Shown piece by piece: positions 1-12,185 of a stretch of DNA of 64,000 nucleotides. Both the position numbers and the translations under genes were made by a program. Positions within the stretch are counted from its first letter, which is position 1. Each line of letters begins with the position of its first letter. The stretch is from Apiotrichum sp. Y4204 (lineage: Eukaryota > Basidiomycota > Tremellomycetes > Trichosporonales > Trichosporonaceae). Below the pieces are notes generated by a model. It ran no database searches and had not been told where the DNA came from. It saw only the letters and a program-made list of their open reading frames with translations. The DNA lies in the NCBI GenBank assembly GCA_025531455.1, contig JAMYHL010000066.1:62001-126000 (forward strand), written 5' to 3'.

Positions 1-1315
1 TGGTTGAGGTGTGCGCCCGCGGCCTCCATCGCGTTGCGACCCTCGTCGGCCCACGCCTGCGAGCCGTTGATGTCAAGGCCGACGTCGCAGCCAAACTTGT
101 CCGCATCGGGGTGGTCGCGCCAGCCGCCGCGGGCAAACGACGCGCCGCGGTCCTTGGACTCGAGGAGGGAGCGCGCAAAGTTGCGCTGCTCCTCGTCCGG
201 CGAGAGGAGCGAGAGGAACATGGCGATGCGCGGCGGGATGGTGATGCGGCCCTGCTTGAAGCAGTAGTCGGTCACGGCGATGCACGCGACGACGCCGTCG
301 TCCTGGCGCACGCGGGCCTGGGCCGCGAGGCGGCGGATGACCTCCTCGGGGGTCTTGGGAGGCAGCTGGGGACCAGAGTCCGGGGTGGCGGTGCCAGACG
401 GCGGGTCCGAGAGGTTGGGGATGAGGTGCTCCTCCTCGCAAGACTCCTTTGGCTCGACCTTCTTCGCAGACTCCTTCTTCTTCAGCGGGTAGATGACAAA
501 CTCGGTGACGACGTGAATCCTGCATGTCAGCGGCTGCCGAAGACTAAGACATGTTGATCGAGGGGTGGGATTACGCGTGGTGGAAAGCGGCCGCAACAAC
601 CGAGCCGCCACACCGCGATCGAATAGCGAGACGACAGGATATCACTCGATAACCGACCCCACACCCACACACCGCAGATCGATCTTTACTCACCACTTGT
701 CACCCCAGCCGCCGATGCGCGTCTCCATGAGGTACCTGGATCCGAGGGGGATCTCCTTGATGTACTTCCAGTGGCTTGCGCCGAGGGCCATGTGCATACC
801 GGTGCGGAAGCAGGGCGCAAAGGCCGCGATGGCATACTCCATCTTGGCCGCGTCCGAGTTCTTGGCGTAGCACGAGTTGGAGAGGTGCATGTTGTAGTCG
901 CAGTCGTCAAAGAGCGCGCGGCGCCACACGCGCACGCGCATGTCCTTGAGCCCGCCGAGCCTATCGTAATCCTTGCGCCAGTTCGCCCAGAACTTCCTCG
1001 CGCCCTGCCGGTACGCGAGGTAGTACGCGCGCAGGGGCGTGTACCACACACGAATGTGCCACATGAACGGGAAGGAGGACGAGTTGAGGAGGACCAGGAG
1101 GAGGAACAGGACCTTGGCTGACGGCGTCAGCGGATCACCAGAGGTATGTGGCACAGTGTAGTGTACGGCACACGGCACGGTACACACATCGACATGATCT
1201 ACTTACTCCACTTTGGCACAAACGGCAGGAGGGGCGTCGTGCTCGGCGCGAAGACGCGCTTAATGATTCCCCGCGCGCTGTTCGTAATCATGGCGGGGAC
1301 GTCTGAGAATTCCAT
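1..1315 (-). CDS. THEM6-like hotdog thioesterase (C-terminus beyond left edge)
   Basis: Partial gene. Coding exons in window: 1315-1207, 1117-694 and 519 to the edge (at least 350 residues). The start ATG at 1315 opens a short exon ending in a GTAAGT donor; the second intron (693-520) has a GTGAGT donor. A hydrophobic stretch (KVLFLLLVLL, about residues 38-48) and the following Trp/Tyr-rich segment look like a membrane anchor. The motif DDCDYNMHLSNSCY (about residues 97-110) is the Asp-x-Asn-x-His-x-Ser-Asn signature of the 4HBT/THEM6 hotdog fold. Such proteins are presumed acyl-CoA thioesterases of membrane lipid metabolism; the substrate cannot be read from sequence. The tail after residue 177 is acidic and charged, longer than animal THEM6, and continues out of the window. 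The family call is firm, the reaction inferred. Confidence 0.82.
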
Positions 1316-3832
1316 CGCGAGTAGGGATTATGAGATCCGCGGAAGAGAAAGAAGAGGCGGTGATGTGATGCGATCCGGAGTGATAGATATGATGTGTGTG
1401 CGGTGTGTCGGGTCGTGCGCAAGGCAAGCGCAGCGTCAATAACAATCTCTCAATCTCATAAAGTCCAAGCTCTTTTGTATCCTTTCCACCTCCCATATCA
1501 GCTCCCATCCGCGATAATCAATGCGATAATCACAGTAGTGACTATCCCCAAGGCTTTGCCACAGGCATACATGGCGTATGACAGGGGCGAGACGACGGCG
1601 GCCGTGTATGTGATGAGGAGCGATAAGGGTGGCCCAGGGTATCAAGGGCTCTGCTGGAGTCTGCGGCCGAGAGACATTCATCTCGACCCGGGAAGCAGCT
1701 CGGACACGGTCTACTCACGGGTACTGCGTTTGGACATGGACATGCTGACGAGGCGATCGAGATATCGCACTTTTTCACTGTTATGCGGGGTTTGGTACTT
1801 GAGACTACGTCGTCGCGCGCGATACGTGCGAGAGAGAGAGGGGTAGAGGGATCGGGGCGGGGGATGACGATGGAAATCGAAATGTGCAGTTATCGAAAAA
1901 AATAAATAGTCCGGTCCAAAATAATCTCGGGCGGCGAATTACGTGGAGGCCACCAACGCAAGATATACGATGCGATGAGATGGGATCTCGACCAGTCGCA
2001 GTTGAAGTGTTTTGCTATCTACGGGCTCTTATTTCCCGAGTTGTGCTGGCAGGTGGAGGCCGTCGAGGTGCCTAGAATATTGTTGTGAGTAAACAAACAA
2101 GAAGAATGAGGTCAAGAGGGGAGGTTGTAGAAGTCAAGATGACATGATATTGCTTCTTGTATCCGCCAGGTGCTGCGCGCATGGAGCATGGAGCACCGAG
2201 CATGGTGCACCATCTAACCGGGGCACACCATCTGGTCAACCGGGCACACTGCCACGGCTAGCAACGACACTACGCCATGCTTGAAGCAGTATGTGATGCC
2301 TCTAATGCTTGTGGAGCCGAGGCAGATTGCAGTGGTGTATGCGCTGGCGCAACAGAAATCTCCAAACCTACTGCCACCCCCTGGCCCCTTGTGCCACCCT
2401 GTTGCAGCATGAACGGGTATCAACTACAAGCGGTGGACCGGTGACGCGGGCAGTTGGTCTGGCCAGCGATGATGCCAGTCTCAGCCAGGCCAGCCGTGGA
2501 GACCTCATGGGAGACGATCGTGCGGGTATGCATGGACACATTTACCTGTTCGGCTCGGCGAGCCCACTTCGGACACATCACAGTCGCGCCTCGTGATCTC
2601 ATAGCTCGCATTCTACGCAGCAGCACGTCTTGGCTGAGGCTCGGCCTAATCCTGTCGAGGTCTGCAGGCGGTGGCGGAGCGGCGGCTACCACACGCAGAG
2701 ATCTAAGCTGCAGCAGCTGCTGCAGTCCCTGTCCCATCGACGACAGGCAGTGCATGGAGCAAGTGACGTGCGGCCGTGGGTCCATGATCGATACCCACGG
2801 CGCTGGCCGTGATGGTGGATGACAAACGCAGCCAGGGGGCAGCAACGCCTCGCCCGATCCAGGATATAGGATCCAGGATCTAGCACATCCATATCCTGAA
2901 TCCCGACTTGATGTCAGGAGTGCAGCTAACCGCAGGCCGCAGGCCGTAGGACCGCAGGACGACAGGATGGCAGCAGGACACAGCGACGGAGAGGACTTGG
3001 CCCGAAGCGTTTCGGCGGCCGAGAGGCGTCGGGCGGACGGGGAACGTTGACTGTCTGCGTCGGGAACTGCGACTGAGACAAAACGCGAGAGAGCTGCAGA
3101 GAGGGCTCGAGACCAGAGGCGCAGAGATTGAGAGTCATCGGTGATCGAGGTCCAAACGAGTCATCGCGCACATGAAGAGCTGTGACGCGCTTTCATATGA
3201 AGTCCGGGCTTTTGAGTTTCCGGAAATCTTATGGTTATGTAATATTAATTAAAGCACATACATTTGTATATCCGCATATATCCGCCCAGACCACAACTTA
3301 GGCGCTAGGAGATGGGTCTCAAAAAGGCTCCTGAGGCTGGGAAGGTGCCTTCCTATGCATACCTAGTTAGGCCTGTGCCTCATGACCCTGGTGGAGGTTG
3401 ATCCAGGTGATGAGGATGGTGATGGCCGTGATGGTGATGACGGAGGTGCGAGCGTGCGAGCATGAGAGGGGTTCTTTTGGGATCTCTGCTTTTAGAAACC
3501 TCCGAAACACTCACACGCTCTCTCACACACCTCTCTCGCAATAAGACAAGGATCAAGGACAGACGGTCATAACTGAGACATTCAAGACATACACACACAC
3601 GCCAAGAAGCATCTTTCAGAGACACACACTATCACACCCCTCACGACACGACACGTAAAATAGAACAATAGAAACACTCACGACACAACCACAAAGGAGG
3701 ATTCAGCTCACACAGTCGACATTGCATAGCGCTTATCTACTCCTTTCATTCTCTCTCATCAACGCGCGTTCTCTCCTCTCTAACTCTCCCCATCTCCTTT
3801 CGCCTGTCACCTCCACAACAACATCGCGCACG
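1316..3832. other. Intergenic, no gene recognised
   Basis: About 2.5 kb between two divergently transcribed genes (thioesterase leftwards, RAM1 rightwards), so it should hold both promoters. Open frames here are short, low in complexity and match no family I know. It contains short imperfect direct repeats near 2205-2250 (CACCATCT twice), near 2855-2885 (GATCCAGGAT-like) and near 2930-2970 (GCAGGCC/GCAGGAC-like), and an AT-rich patch at 3225-3290. The last 250 bp before RAM1 are CT-rich, as is usual for a fungal leader. Confidence 0.6.
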
Positions 3833-5559
3833 ATGGCTACGCTCTACCCCTCTATCCTCGAGCTACCGCAATACCGCCAGCCATCGGACGGGATATACAC
3901 ATCTACGCTCGAGAAACAGCGGGAAACTGAAGAGACTCTTGAAGAGGAGCTCGAAGATGTCAACAAGGCGGATGACCCTACCGAGCATCTCTCCCTGCTC
4001 AAGGTAGCCCATGTCTCCTTCCTCGCCGAGAAGTTCTGGAAGCTGCCTGCTGGATTCGTCGCGCTTGACTCGTCCAAGTCGTGGCTCATGTTTTGGACAT
4101 TGCATAGCTTTGACCTTCTTGGCGTTCCCCTGGACTCGGGCACCAAGCTGCGGTGAGTGACGTGAGGAAAGCGCATGTTAACACGATTACTGACCGCAGC
4201 GCCGTCAACACGATCCTCAAATACTTGCACCCTAAGGGCGGCTTCTCCGGCGGTGCTGCCAACTCGCAGAATGCCCATCTCCTTCCCTGCTATTCCGCTG
4301 TATGCTCCCTTGCCATGGCCGGCGACTCTAAGCCTGGCCACGGATGGGACGCACTTGCCGATGCCCGACAGGGCATGTATGACTTCTTCATGCGTTGCAA
4401 GCGGCCGGATGGAAGCTTCGTCGTTTGCGAGGGAGGAGAGGTTGATGTCCGGTGGGTACAAGCAACAGAATGACCCAAGTCTGATTTGCAGCGGGACCTA
4501 CTGTCTCCTGGTCGTTGCCACCCTCCTCGACCTCCTGACACCTGAGCTCCTTCACAACGTGGACAAGTTTGTTGCCAGTTGTCAGACGTACGAGGGCGGA
4601 TTCGCGTGCTCCAGTTATACGTTTGGCTCTCCTGATGATGGCACCCGGGTGGCGATGGCAGAGGCTCACGGAGGCTACACGTCGTGTGCCCTTCATTCTC
4701 ACTTCCTCCTTGCCTCTGTTGTCCCTCCAGAAGGCAAGCTCCAGTCGCTCCCCGAAACCTTCCCCAAGCCTATTGATGTTCAGTCCGCAATTCGCTGGTC
4801 TGCGCTCATGCAGGGTCAGGCAGGCGAGGCGGGAGGGTTCCGTGGCAGATCCAACAAGCTTGTCGACGGCTGCTACAGCTGGTGGGTCGGTGGCGGTTTC
4901 CCTATCCTGGAGGAGCTTAATCGCCGGGAGAAGAGCCACCACAAGGAGGAGAGTGGCGAGGCCAAGATTGTTGTCTTGGACGAGAACGGCAAGGATGACA
5001 ATGACGAGTGGGCCGACGAGGTGACGATGCAGCATCTGTTCAACAGGGGTGAGTCCAACTGCTACTCTAAGTGACGCGCCTAACAGACAGTGGCTCTCCA
5101 AGAGTACACATTGCTTGCGGCGCAGCGTGAGAAGGGTGGTCTTCGCGACAAACCAGGCATGAACCCAGACCTGTACCACACGTGCAACAACTTGAGCGGC
5201 CTGTCTATCGCTCAGCATCGTATGAACCACTTGCCCTCTGAAGTGGCCAAGAACCGTGCCGCGTTCGATACTTCCAAGGGCCTCCCTCCAGTGAAGCCCA
5301 CGCGTCCGGAGGGTGGATGGAAGAGCGAGGAGGATCGCCAGCGTGTGCGTCGCGAGGCCTACGCCAACGTGCTTGGTTGGGTTGAGGATGAGGCCAATGC
5401 GTCCCTCATCGGTGGCAAGGACAACCGTGTGGTGAGTAAAGACCGTGGCTCTATTTGGATCACGTTCGTGGCTAACAGCAGAACGCTACCACGCCTGTGA
5501 TTAATATGATCCGCTACCGCCTCGAGCCGTTTGTCAAGTACTTCTATGGCCAAGCGTGA
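3833..5559 (+). CDS. RAM1: Protein farnesyltransferase beta subunit
   Basis: Five exons (3833-4152, 4200-4451, 4492-5048, 5091-5431, 5482-5559) give 515 residues. The protein is the zinc-binding catalytic half of farnesyltransferase, which with the shared alpha subunit attaches farnesyl to CaaX cysteines of Ras-type GTPases and mating pheromones. Prenyltransferase repeats are visible (CQTYEGGFAC, HGGYTSCAL, GGFRGRSNKLVDGCYSWW, GGLRDKP, YHTCNNLSGLS). The zinc ligands are D316 and C318 (in VDGCYSWW) and H406 (in YHTC). An acidic insert (about residues 330-365) interrupts the last repeats. The last intron ends at a tandem acceptor (AG at 5478 or 5481), so one extra Gln is possible. The length is slightly above the usual 400-450 because of the insert and a C-terminal extension. 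Confidence 0.96.
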
Positions 5560-6204
5560 ACGGAGACGCCGTCCGCAATGTCCTGAACACGACACAGTCG
5601 CGCGGCGAATCGATCAATGGGAAGATGAGGAATGTTTGAGAGGGACGCGGCGGACGAGCTGGGCGGCACGGCGACAAGCCCTGCCCCTGGAACGTTCAGG
5701 GCACATATGAGGACGCTCAACTACTGGCCACACCACCAGAAGGTGTAATCGATCTCCGTGTTGGAGATTAGCCGGGTTATCTGATCGTCGACATTATTGG
5801 CTGTGGATCTGTGGAGCGATTTTGTCTCCTCGACTTTTTTTTTGGAATGGGTGGCTTCTCGCTTTTGGCACAACACAGGTTTTGTAATCGGTTTGTAATG
5901 CATTGGAGTATGGTGTAATCGCTGCCCCGCGGGGTATTTTGCATGCTGCATTCTGTGGTGGAGACGGCCGAATGCTGTGGCAAAAACCGGAGAGCGGAAT
6001 CGGACCGCTGCGACTGGTCCGCGGCGGAGTGTCTTTGATTGTCGACTCGAGTCAACGAGTGGATCCCCCAGCCAAAAGGTAGTCGGCCAAAAGTCCATCC
6101 ACTCGTGACTGGCAAGTCGGCAACGAGTTTCTTTTGTTTGCTCAACGAACACTTCTTGTATACATACTCCTTACCACCACCAAAACCGGACAACAACTTG
6201 CACG
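5560..6204. other. Intergenic between RAM1 and DAHP synthase
   Basis: RAM1 3' flank and DAHP synthase promoter. A palindromic TCGACTCGAGTC at about 6041-6053 is followed directly by a GAGTCA half-site, which resembles a Gcn4/bZIP element. DAHP synthase is a classical Gcn4 target in yeast, but binding here is inference. No other element recognised. Confidence 0.5.
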
Positions 6205-7756
<1,552 letters not shown>

Positions 7757-8149
7757 TCTCATAGCTTAAAACCACAAAAAACCCTCTAAAACCCCGACCT
7801 CATAGATCTCCCACCGCAGTGGTTGGGGCCGGCCTGGGCGTATGCCAGGGTTGTATTCGTGATAGACCAGATGCAGGCAGATAGCAAGCAGGAGCGGGCG
7901 TGCGGAGCTTTTATGTGAGCTGTAGCTCGGTCTCCCGCGCTTCTATCAACTGTTGTGCGTGTGTGCAGGTAGCAGCTCACTGTGGAACTCATTTCTGCCT
8001 CTCAACTTTTATGCACTAAGCCCACGTGACAATGATGTAATTTCGCATGGCGCGACGACACGCAACTGCATGTACTGCACCCTCCACAGTCAACAGTCCA
8101 CATTCCAGTGCCGTCCTCCTTTGTCCATCCTCACTTCTCATCATCCACG
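7757..8149. other. Intergenic between DAHP synthase and p47
   Basis: Short spacer between two same-strand genes. It carries a CACGTGAC E-box at 8023-8030, about 120 bp before the p47 ATG. The last 60 bp are pyrimidine-rich. Confidence 0.5.
8023..8030. promoter_or_regulatory. CACGTGAC E-box (Cbf1/USF-type)
   Basis: Perfect CACGTG core with the AC extension preferred by fungal Cbf1-type bHLH proteins, in the short promoter of the p47 gene. The motif match is seen; binding is inferred. Confidence 0.4.
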
Positions 8150-9879
8150 ATGCCCGGACTCAACACAAAGCAGGAGGGTGCGTGCGGACAGCTGTATGTC
8201 GAGCCTGAAGCTGACGCCGTGCTTGGATTTTGTTCTTCCATCGCAACGTGACCACGCCTACCGGTGACCATGACTGTGACGCTCCAGACATCGACCAGTT
8301 CGTCGCCATAACGCAGGCGAGCCCCGCCGACGCGGAACACTTTCTCGCCGAGGGCGTGTCTCTCGAAGTACGTAGAGGTTCATATTAGCACTGCAATACC
8401 TCTTCTCCACACTCTATGTCCTCCCACTGACAACTAACAGGGCGCGATCGAAGACTACTTTGCCGCCCAGACGGCCGGCGACGTGGACATGCACGACGAG
8501 GACGACCTCGACGCCGCGCTCGCTGCCTCCACTGCCGAGGACTCGGGTAGCGGGGCGCGTACGCTCAGCGGCGCGCGTGCCGAGCCTCTCCCTGCTGAAT
8601 GGGCGCGGCGCGGTGGCGGAATCGCGACGCTTGGTGGCATGGTGAGTTTGGTGTTTGGCTGGGTCGTCGTCTGTCTTCCTTCCTGGCTTCCTGGCTTCCT
8701 CGCAATTCCTCGCTTTGCTGCCGCTTGTTCCTCACCATTGTGTCATTTCAGCCGATCCTTCCCTCTATATCATTGTTCCTATCTTGTCTTTGACCTTCTC
8801 TACTTTTCTCCCTCATACCCTCCCATTATCATCACTTGCTCACCTCAGAACGCGCGTGATGACGACGATGACGACGAGGCCAGGCGCCGCGGTAACGAGC
8901 TGTACACCGGCGGCGAGCGCAGCGGGCTGGCTGTGCAAAACCCAGACGACCGTCGTCCCGGCTCGTCGGGTCTCGTGGACGATATCCTCCAGCAGGCCAG
9001 GGAGTAAGTTCACCACTCCACCTGAGAACTGACATCAGCGCTGGGCCCCTCCAGGAGGAGCCAACCGCCGCACCGGTGCACCGCTGGGGTGGGGGCAACA
9101 CGCTCGGCTCGGACGAGACACCGTCCGTCGCAGTCGGCGGGCGCGGCGCCTCGCGCGGCATGCCTGGTGCGTTTGGTGCTGGCGACGACGAGGACGAAGA
9201 CGACGAGGACCGCGAGGGCGTCGAGCGCCGCCTCATCTTCTGGGCGGACGGGTTCAGCATCGACGACGGCGAGCTGTACCGCTACGACGACCCGCAGAGC
9301 CAGATGCTCCTGAACGCCATCAAGTCTGGGCGTGCGCCGGCGTCTCTCTGGAACGTCGCGTACAACCAGCCTGTGCAGGTCGTCGTTGAGCAGCGCAGAG
9401 AGGAGGCGTACACGCCCCCACCCAAGGGTCCCGTTAAGGCCTTCTCCGGCGGTGGCAACCGCCTCGGATCAGCAACTCCCGACATCGCCGGTGCGGGGAC
9501 CAGTGCGTCGTCTTCTGCCCCTGCGGCTGCGGCGCCGCCCGCGTCCAAGCCCGTCGAGCTCAAGGTCGACCCCGCCAAGCCCGCCACCAGCGTGCAGGTC
9601 CGTCTCGGCGACGGCACCCGGTGAGTTAAAATACAACAACACAACTCCTAATGACAGTCTTGTCGCGCGCGTCAACCTCGACCACACCGTCGGCGACATC
9701 CGTGGCTTTGTTTCTGCGTGAGTTGTATCTTGGCCTCGCATCAACTGACATGCAGGGCCCGCCCTGATCCCCGCGCGTTCGTCCTCCAGACCACGTTCCC
9801 GAACCGCGAGCTCCCGGACGCCGAGACGGTCGAAGAGGCCAAGCTCCAGAATGCGGTCGTTGTGCAGCGTTATGTGTAA
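8150..9879 (+). CDS. SHP1: p47/Shp1 UBX-domain cofactor of Cdc48/p97
   Basis: Seven exons (8150-8177, 8288-8367, 8441-8641, 8849-9003, 9039-9620, 9658-9717, 9756-9879) give 409 residues. Domain order is the full p47 set: an N-terminal UBA-like helix bundle (FVAITQASPADAEHFLAEG), an acidic disordered linker, a SEP domain (about residues 215-280; LIFWADGFSIDDGELYRYDD, NAIKSGRAPASLW), and a C-terminal UBX domain (SVQVRLGDGTR to the end) with the Cdc48-binding loop TTFPNREL. The protein recruits the Cdc48 ATPase to ubiquitylated substrates, membrane fusion and PP1 regulation. The first coding exon is only 28 nt. Three of the introns are 35-38 nt. Convergent with the IDO gene. Confidence 0.95.
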
Positions 9880-10418
9880 TTGTAGAAATGCCATGTGTGA
9901 ATAGCGGCCGGACTCGGGGACAGCGATTGAGGCCCTCGGTGCGGGCATCGTGTAGATGGTTCCAAATGCAACCGTCATTGCAGACTGTCGACGTCGCTTG
10001 GTTTTCTTAATGGCTGCTATTCCAGTGAAGCCTGTATTGAGTTAGAAACCGGCCATGCAGCCACCGAAGCAGCGTACAGCCGCGAAGCTGTAGACCTGGC
10101 CCTTGTGGTATCAATATTATTCGGAAAGAACTGAGTTCAACATGGGAGTCACGGTCTCGTCTCGGCGCGTCGCGTTGCCACCCAGTGCCCGATGCCTTTG
10201 TACTGAAGCACTTGTCATTCCAACCGATCAACACCGCGGTGGCGGCCAAGCTCATGCACTAAACCCACGTTCATCACCCTAAGAACCACAGAGGTGCCAA
10301 GTGCCGCGCCGCTCTGCAAAGTGCTGTAAAAGCTGTCCATTACACTTTTCTAGTTTATCAATCTCCTCTAGATGACACTCTTTGATAACAAAAAAGGGGA
10401 AATCAGAAAATACAACGT
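9880..10418. other. Convergent 3' intergenic spacer
   Basis: Lies between the 3' ends of p47 (+) and IDO (-). Presumably holds both polyadenylation regions. I see no further gene or repeat. Confidence 0.5.
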
Positions 10419-12185
10419 CTATTCTTGAACCATTGCGCGCGTCGTGTTCTCGCGGCAGCGCTTGAGGAATCGGATGAGCGGCGTACCGCCTGTACCGCGG
10501 AGCGCGTCCTCTGACACGGCGGCAATCTCCTCGGGGTCCATCTTCGGGAGGAGCTTTTGCACGCGCTCGCTTGGCGTGCGGCGAGCCTGCATGACGATGA
10601 AGCGCGAGACAACGCGCATGTGCTTGTCGCGGAAGCGGCGGAGGGCGGCGAGCGCCTCGTCATATGCTGCTGCGAGGGCTGGGTGCGTGTCCTGCCGCGC
10701 GATGACGAGCTGGCGCAGCGGGGTAGGGTGCGACGACAGGTGGTGCAGGAAGGTACGGTGCGGTAGCGGCATGTACTGCAGCATGCGGTTGAGGAACGTT
10801 GCCTCCACAATGCCACCAGGACCAGGCGGTGGGCCGTGTGGCGGACCGGCGGGTGGTGCCTCCTCGTTCTCGGGCGGGTGCAGTGGTGTGGCATTCAGCA
10901 TGATTGGTTCCGTGCCGGGATTCTCCGAGGTGGAGTTGGCATTTGTTGCACTTGTCGACTCGTCGGCGCGGGGTGCGTGGTCGACGGTGAGGAAGATGTC
11001 GAATGCGTGGATGAGCGACGACTGGCCTGCCGAGGGTCCCGAGAACTTGCGGCCGCCTTGTGCGGACGTGTTTGGTGCGAGGGTGTTCTCGGCCTGGGCA
11101 AGCTGGTCAACGTCCTCGGCACCCATGAATATCCATCCCGGGGAAGCGGGTCCATCAGCGTCGCCGCCACGGAACCATGGCCGGATGAGGTGGTAGAACT
11201 CCTCGGGGTCGACCTCGGTGTTCATCCGCAGTGTGATATCTCCTACACGGTCGATCTGAACGGCGAGCTGGCGGAGGTAGACGGTCAGGCGGCGGAGCGC
11301 AATCTCGTCAGCGAGGAACAGCTCGTCGAGGCACTGGCGCATGAGGGCGAGCGCGGCAGCGCCTGCACTCTCGCATTCCGCCGAGACGAGGTAGAATCCC
11401 GCCTCGGACTTTGTGTTTGTGAAGCTCGCCAGCGTTGTGGTCGGGGGGTTGTGGACCATGTTCGTTGGGCGGGATGGATCCGCCGGGTTAACGTTCCACA
11501 ACACAGTGTCCGCGTATGTGAGGATCGGGGGCAGGCCGACGAGTGGGGAGATCTTGAGGATCGGCACAGAGATGCACGGGGGGATCTCGTGGGCATTTTT
11601 CGTGCTCGACGGCGACGAGTGGACGTAAAAGTGGAGGAGGAAGGAGAGGACAACGTGGGCGCGGCGGAGGAGGGGGAGCGAGTGAAGGCCGGCAATGTCG
11701 AGGACAGGGAGGGAGGCGACTGCTGCCCGCCATGCATCTTCGCGGGGTCCGCCACCCAGACGCAGGCCGTCACCGGGTCCCTCGCCACGAGCCGCCTCGA
11801 ACGCATCCTCCCAAATATCGAATGGGGCGGGGAGGCGGACAATGTTCTCTCCAGGGGGGAGGAATCCCGTGCGGACGTCGACATCAAAGTCTGCGGCGGC
11901 GAGGGATGCCGTGTTTGGTGCGCCGGGGGCGGCGTGCGATGCGGTGGTGAGCGACGTGCGGGGGTCGTTGGAAAAGGTCGGGGGCAGCGCGAGGAAGTGT
12001 CCTGGGGGCAGGCCCGGGTGGTCGCTGGGCGTTGTGGCGGTGGGCAGCGGGCGGGTCATGGTGGCGGATGCGGGGGGGTTGTTGATGGTCGTCAGAGTGT
12101 TCGTGAGGATGCTTGGAGTGGTCTGTTGGGTAATGATATCACGCGTGCGCGCGTCGTGTCCGCGAGTGTCGCGGGCTCCAGACAT
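10419..12185 (-). CDS. BNA2: Indoleamine 2,3-dioxygenase (heme)
   Basis: A single exon of 588 residues; ATG at 12185, stop at 10419. The enzyme opens the indole ring of tryptophan to N-formylkynurenine, the first step of the kynurenine route to NAD. The C-terminal half carries IDO hallmarks: GPSAGQSSLIHAFDIFL, MLQYMPLPHRTFLHHLSSHP, and RGTGGTPLIRFLKRCRENT close to the end. The proximal heme ligand should be H522 in KHMRVVSRFI, matching human His346. The N-terminal 80 residues are Thr/Pro-rich and probably disordered; total length exceeds animal IDO (about 400) and yeast Bna2 (about 450). Lack of any intron is unusual for this window. The 4.4 kb upstream carries a cluster of bZIP and E-box motifs. 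Confidence 0.95.
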   Translation of the reverse strand: MSGARDTRGHDARTRDIITQQTTPSILTNTLTTINNPPASATMTRPLPTATTPSDHPGLPPGHFLALPPTFSNDPRTSLTTASHAAPGAPNTASLAAADFDVDVRTGFLPPGENIVRLPAPFDIWEDAFEAARGEGPGDGLRLGGGPREDAWRAAVASLPVLDIAGLHSLPLLRRAHVVLSFLLHFYVHSSPSSTKNAHEIPPCISVPILKISPLVGLPPILTYADTVLWNVNPADPSRPTNMVHNPPTTTLASFTNTKSEAGFYLVSAECESAGAAALALMRQCLDELFLADEIALRRLTVYLRQLAVQIDRVGDITLRMNTEVDPEEFYHLIRPWFRGGDADGPASPGWIFMGAEDVDQLAQAENTLAPNTSAQGGRKFSGPSAGQSSLIHAFDIFLTVDHAPRADESTSATNANSTSENPGTEPIMLNATPLHPPENEEAPPAGPPHGPPPGPGGIVEATFLNRMLQYMPLPHRTFLHHLSSHPTPLRQLVIARQDTHPALAAAYDEALAALRRFRDKHMRVVSRFIVMQARRTPSERVQKLLPKMDPEEIAAVSEDALRGTGGTPLIRFLKRCRENTTRAMVQE

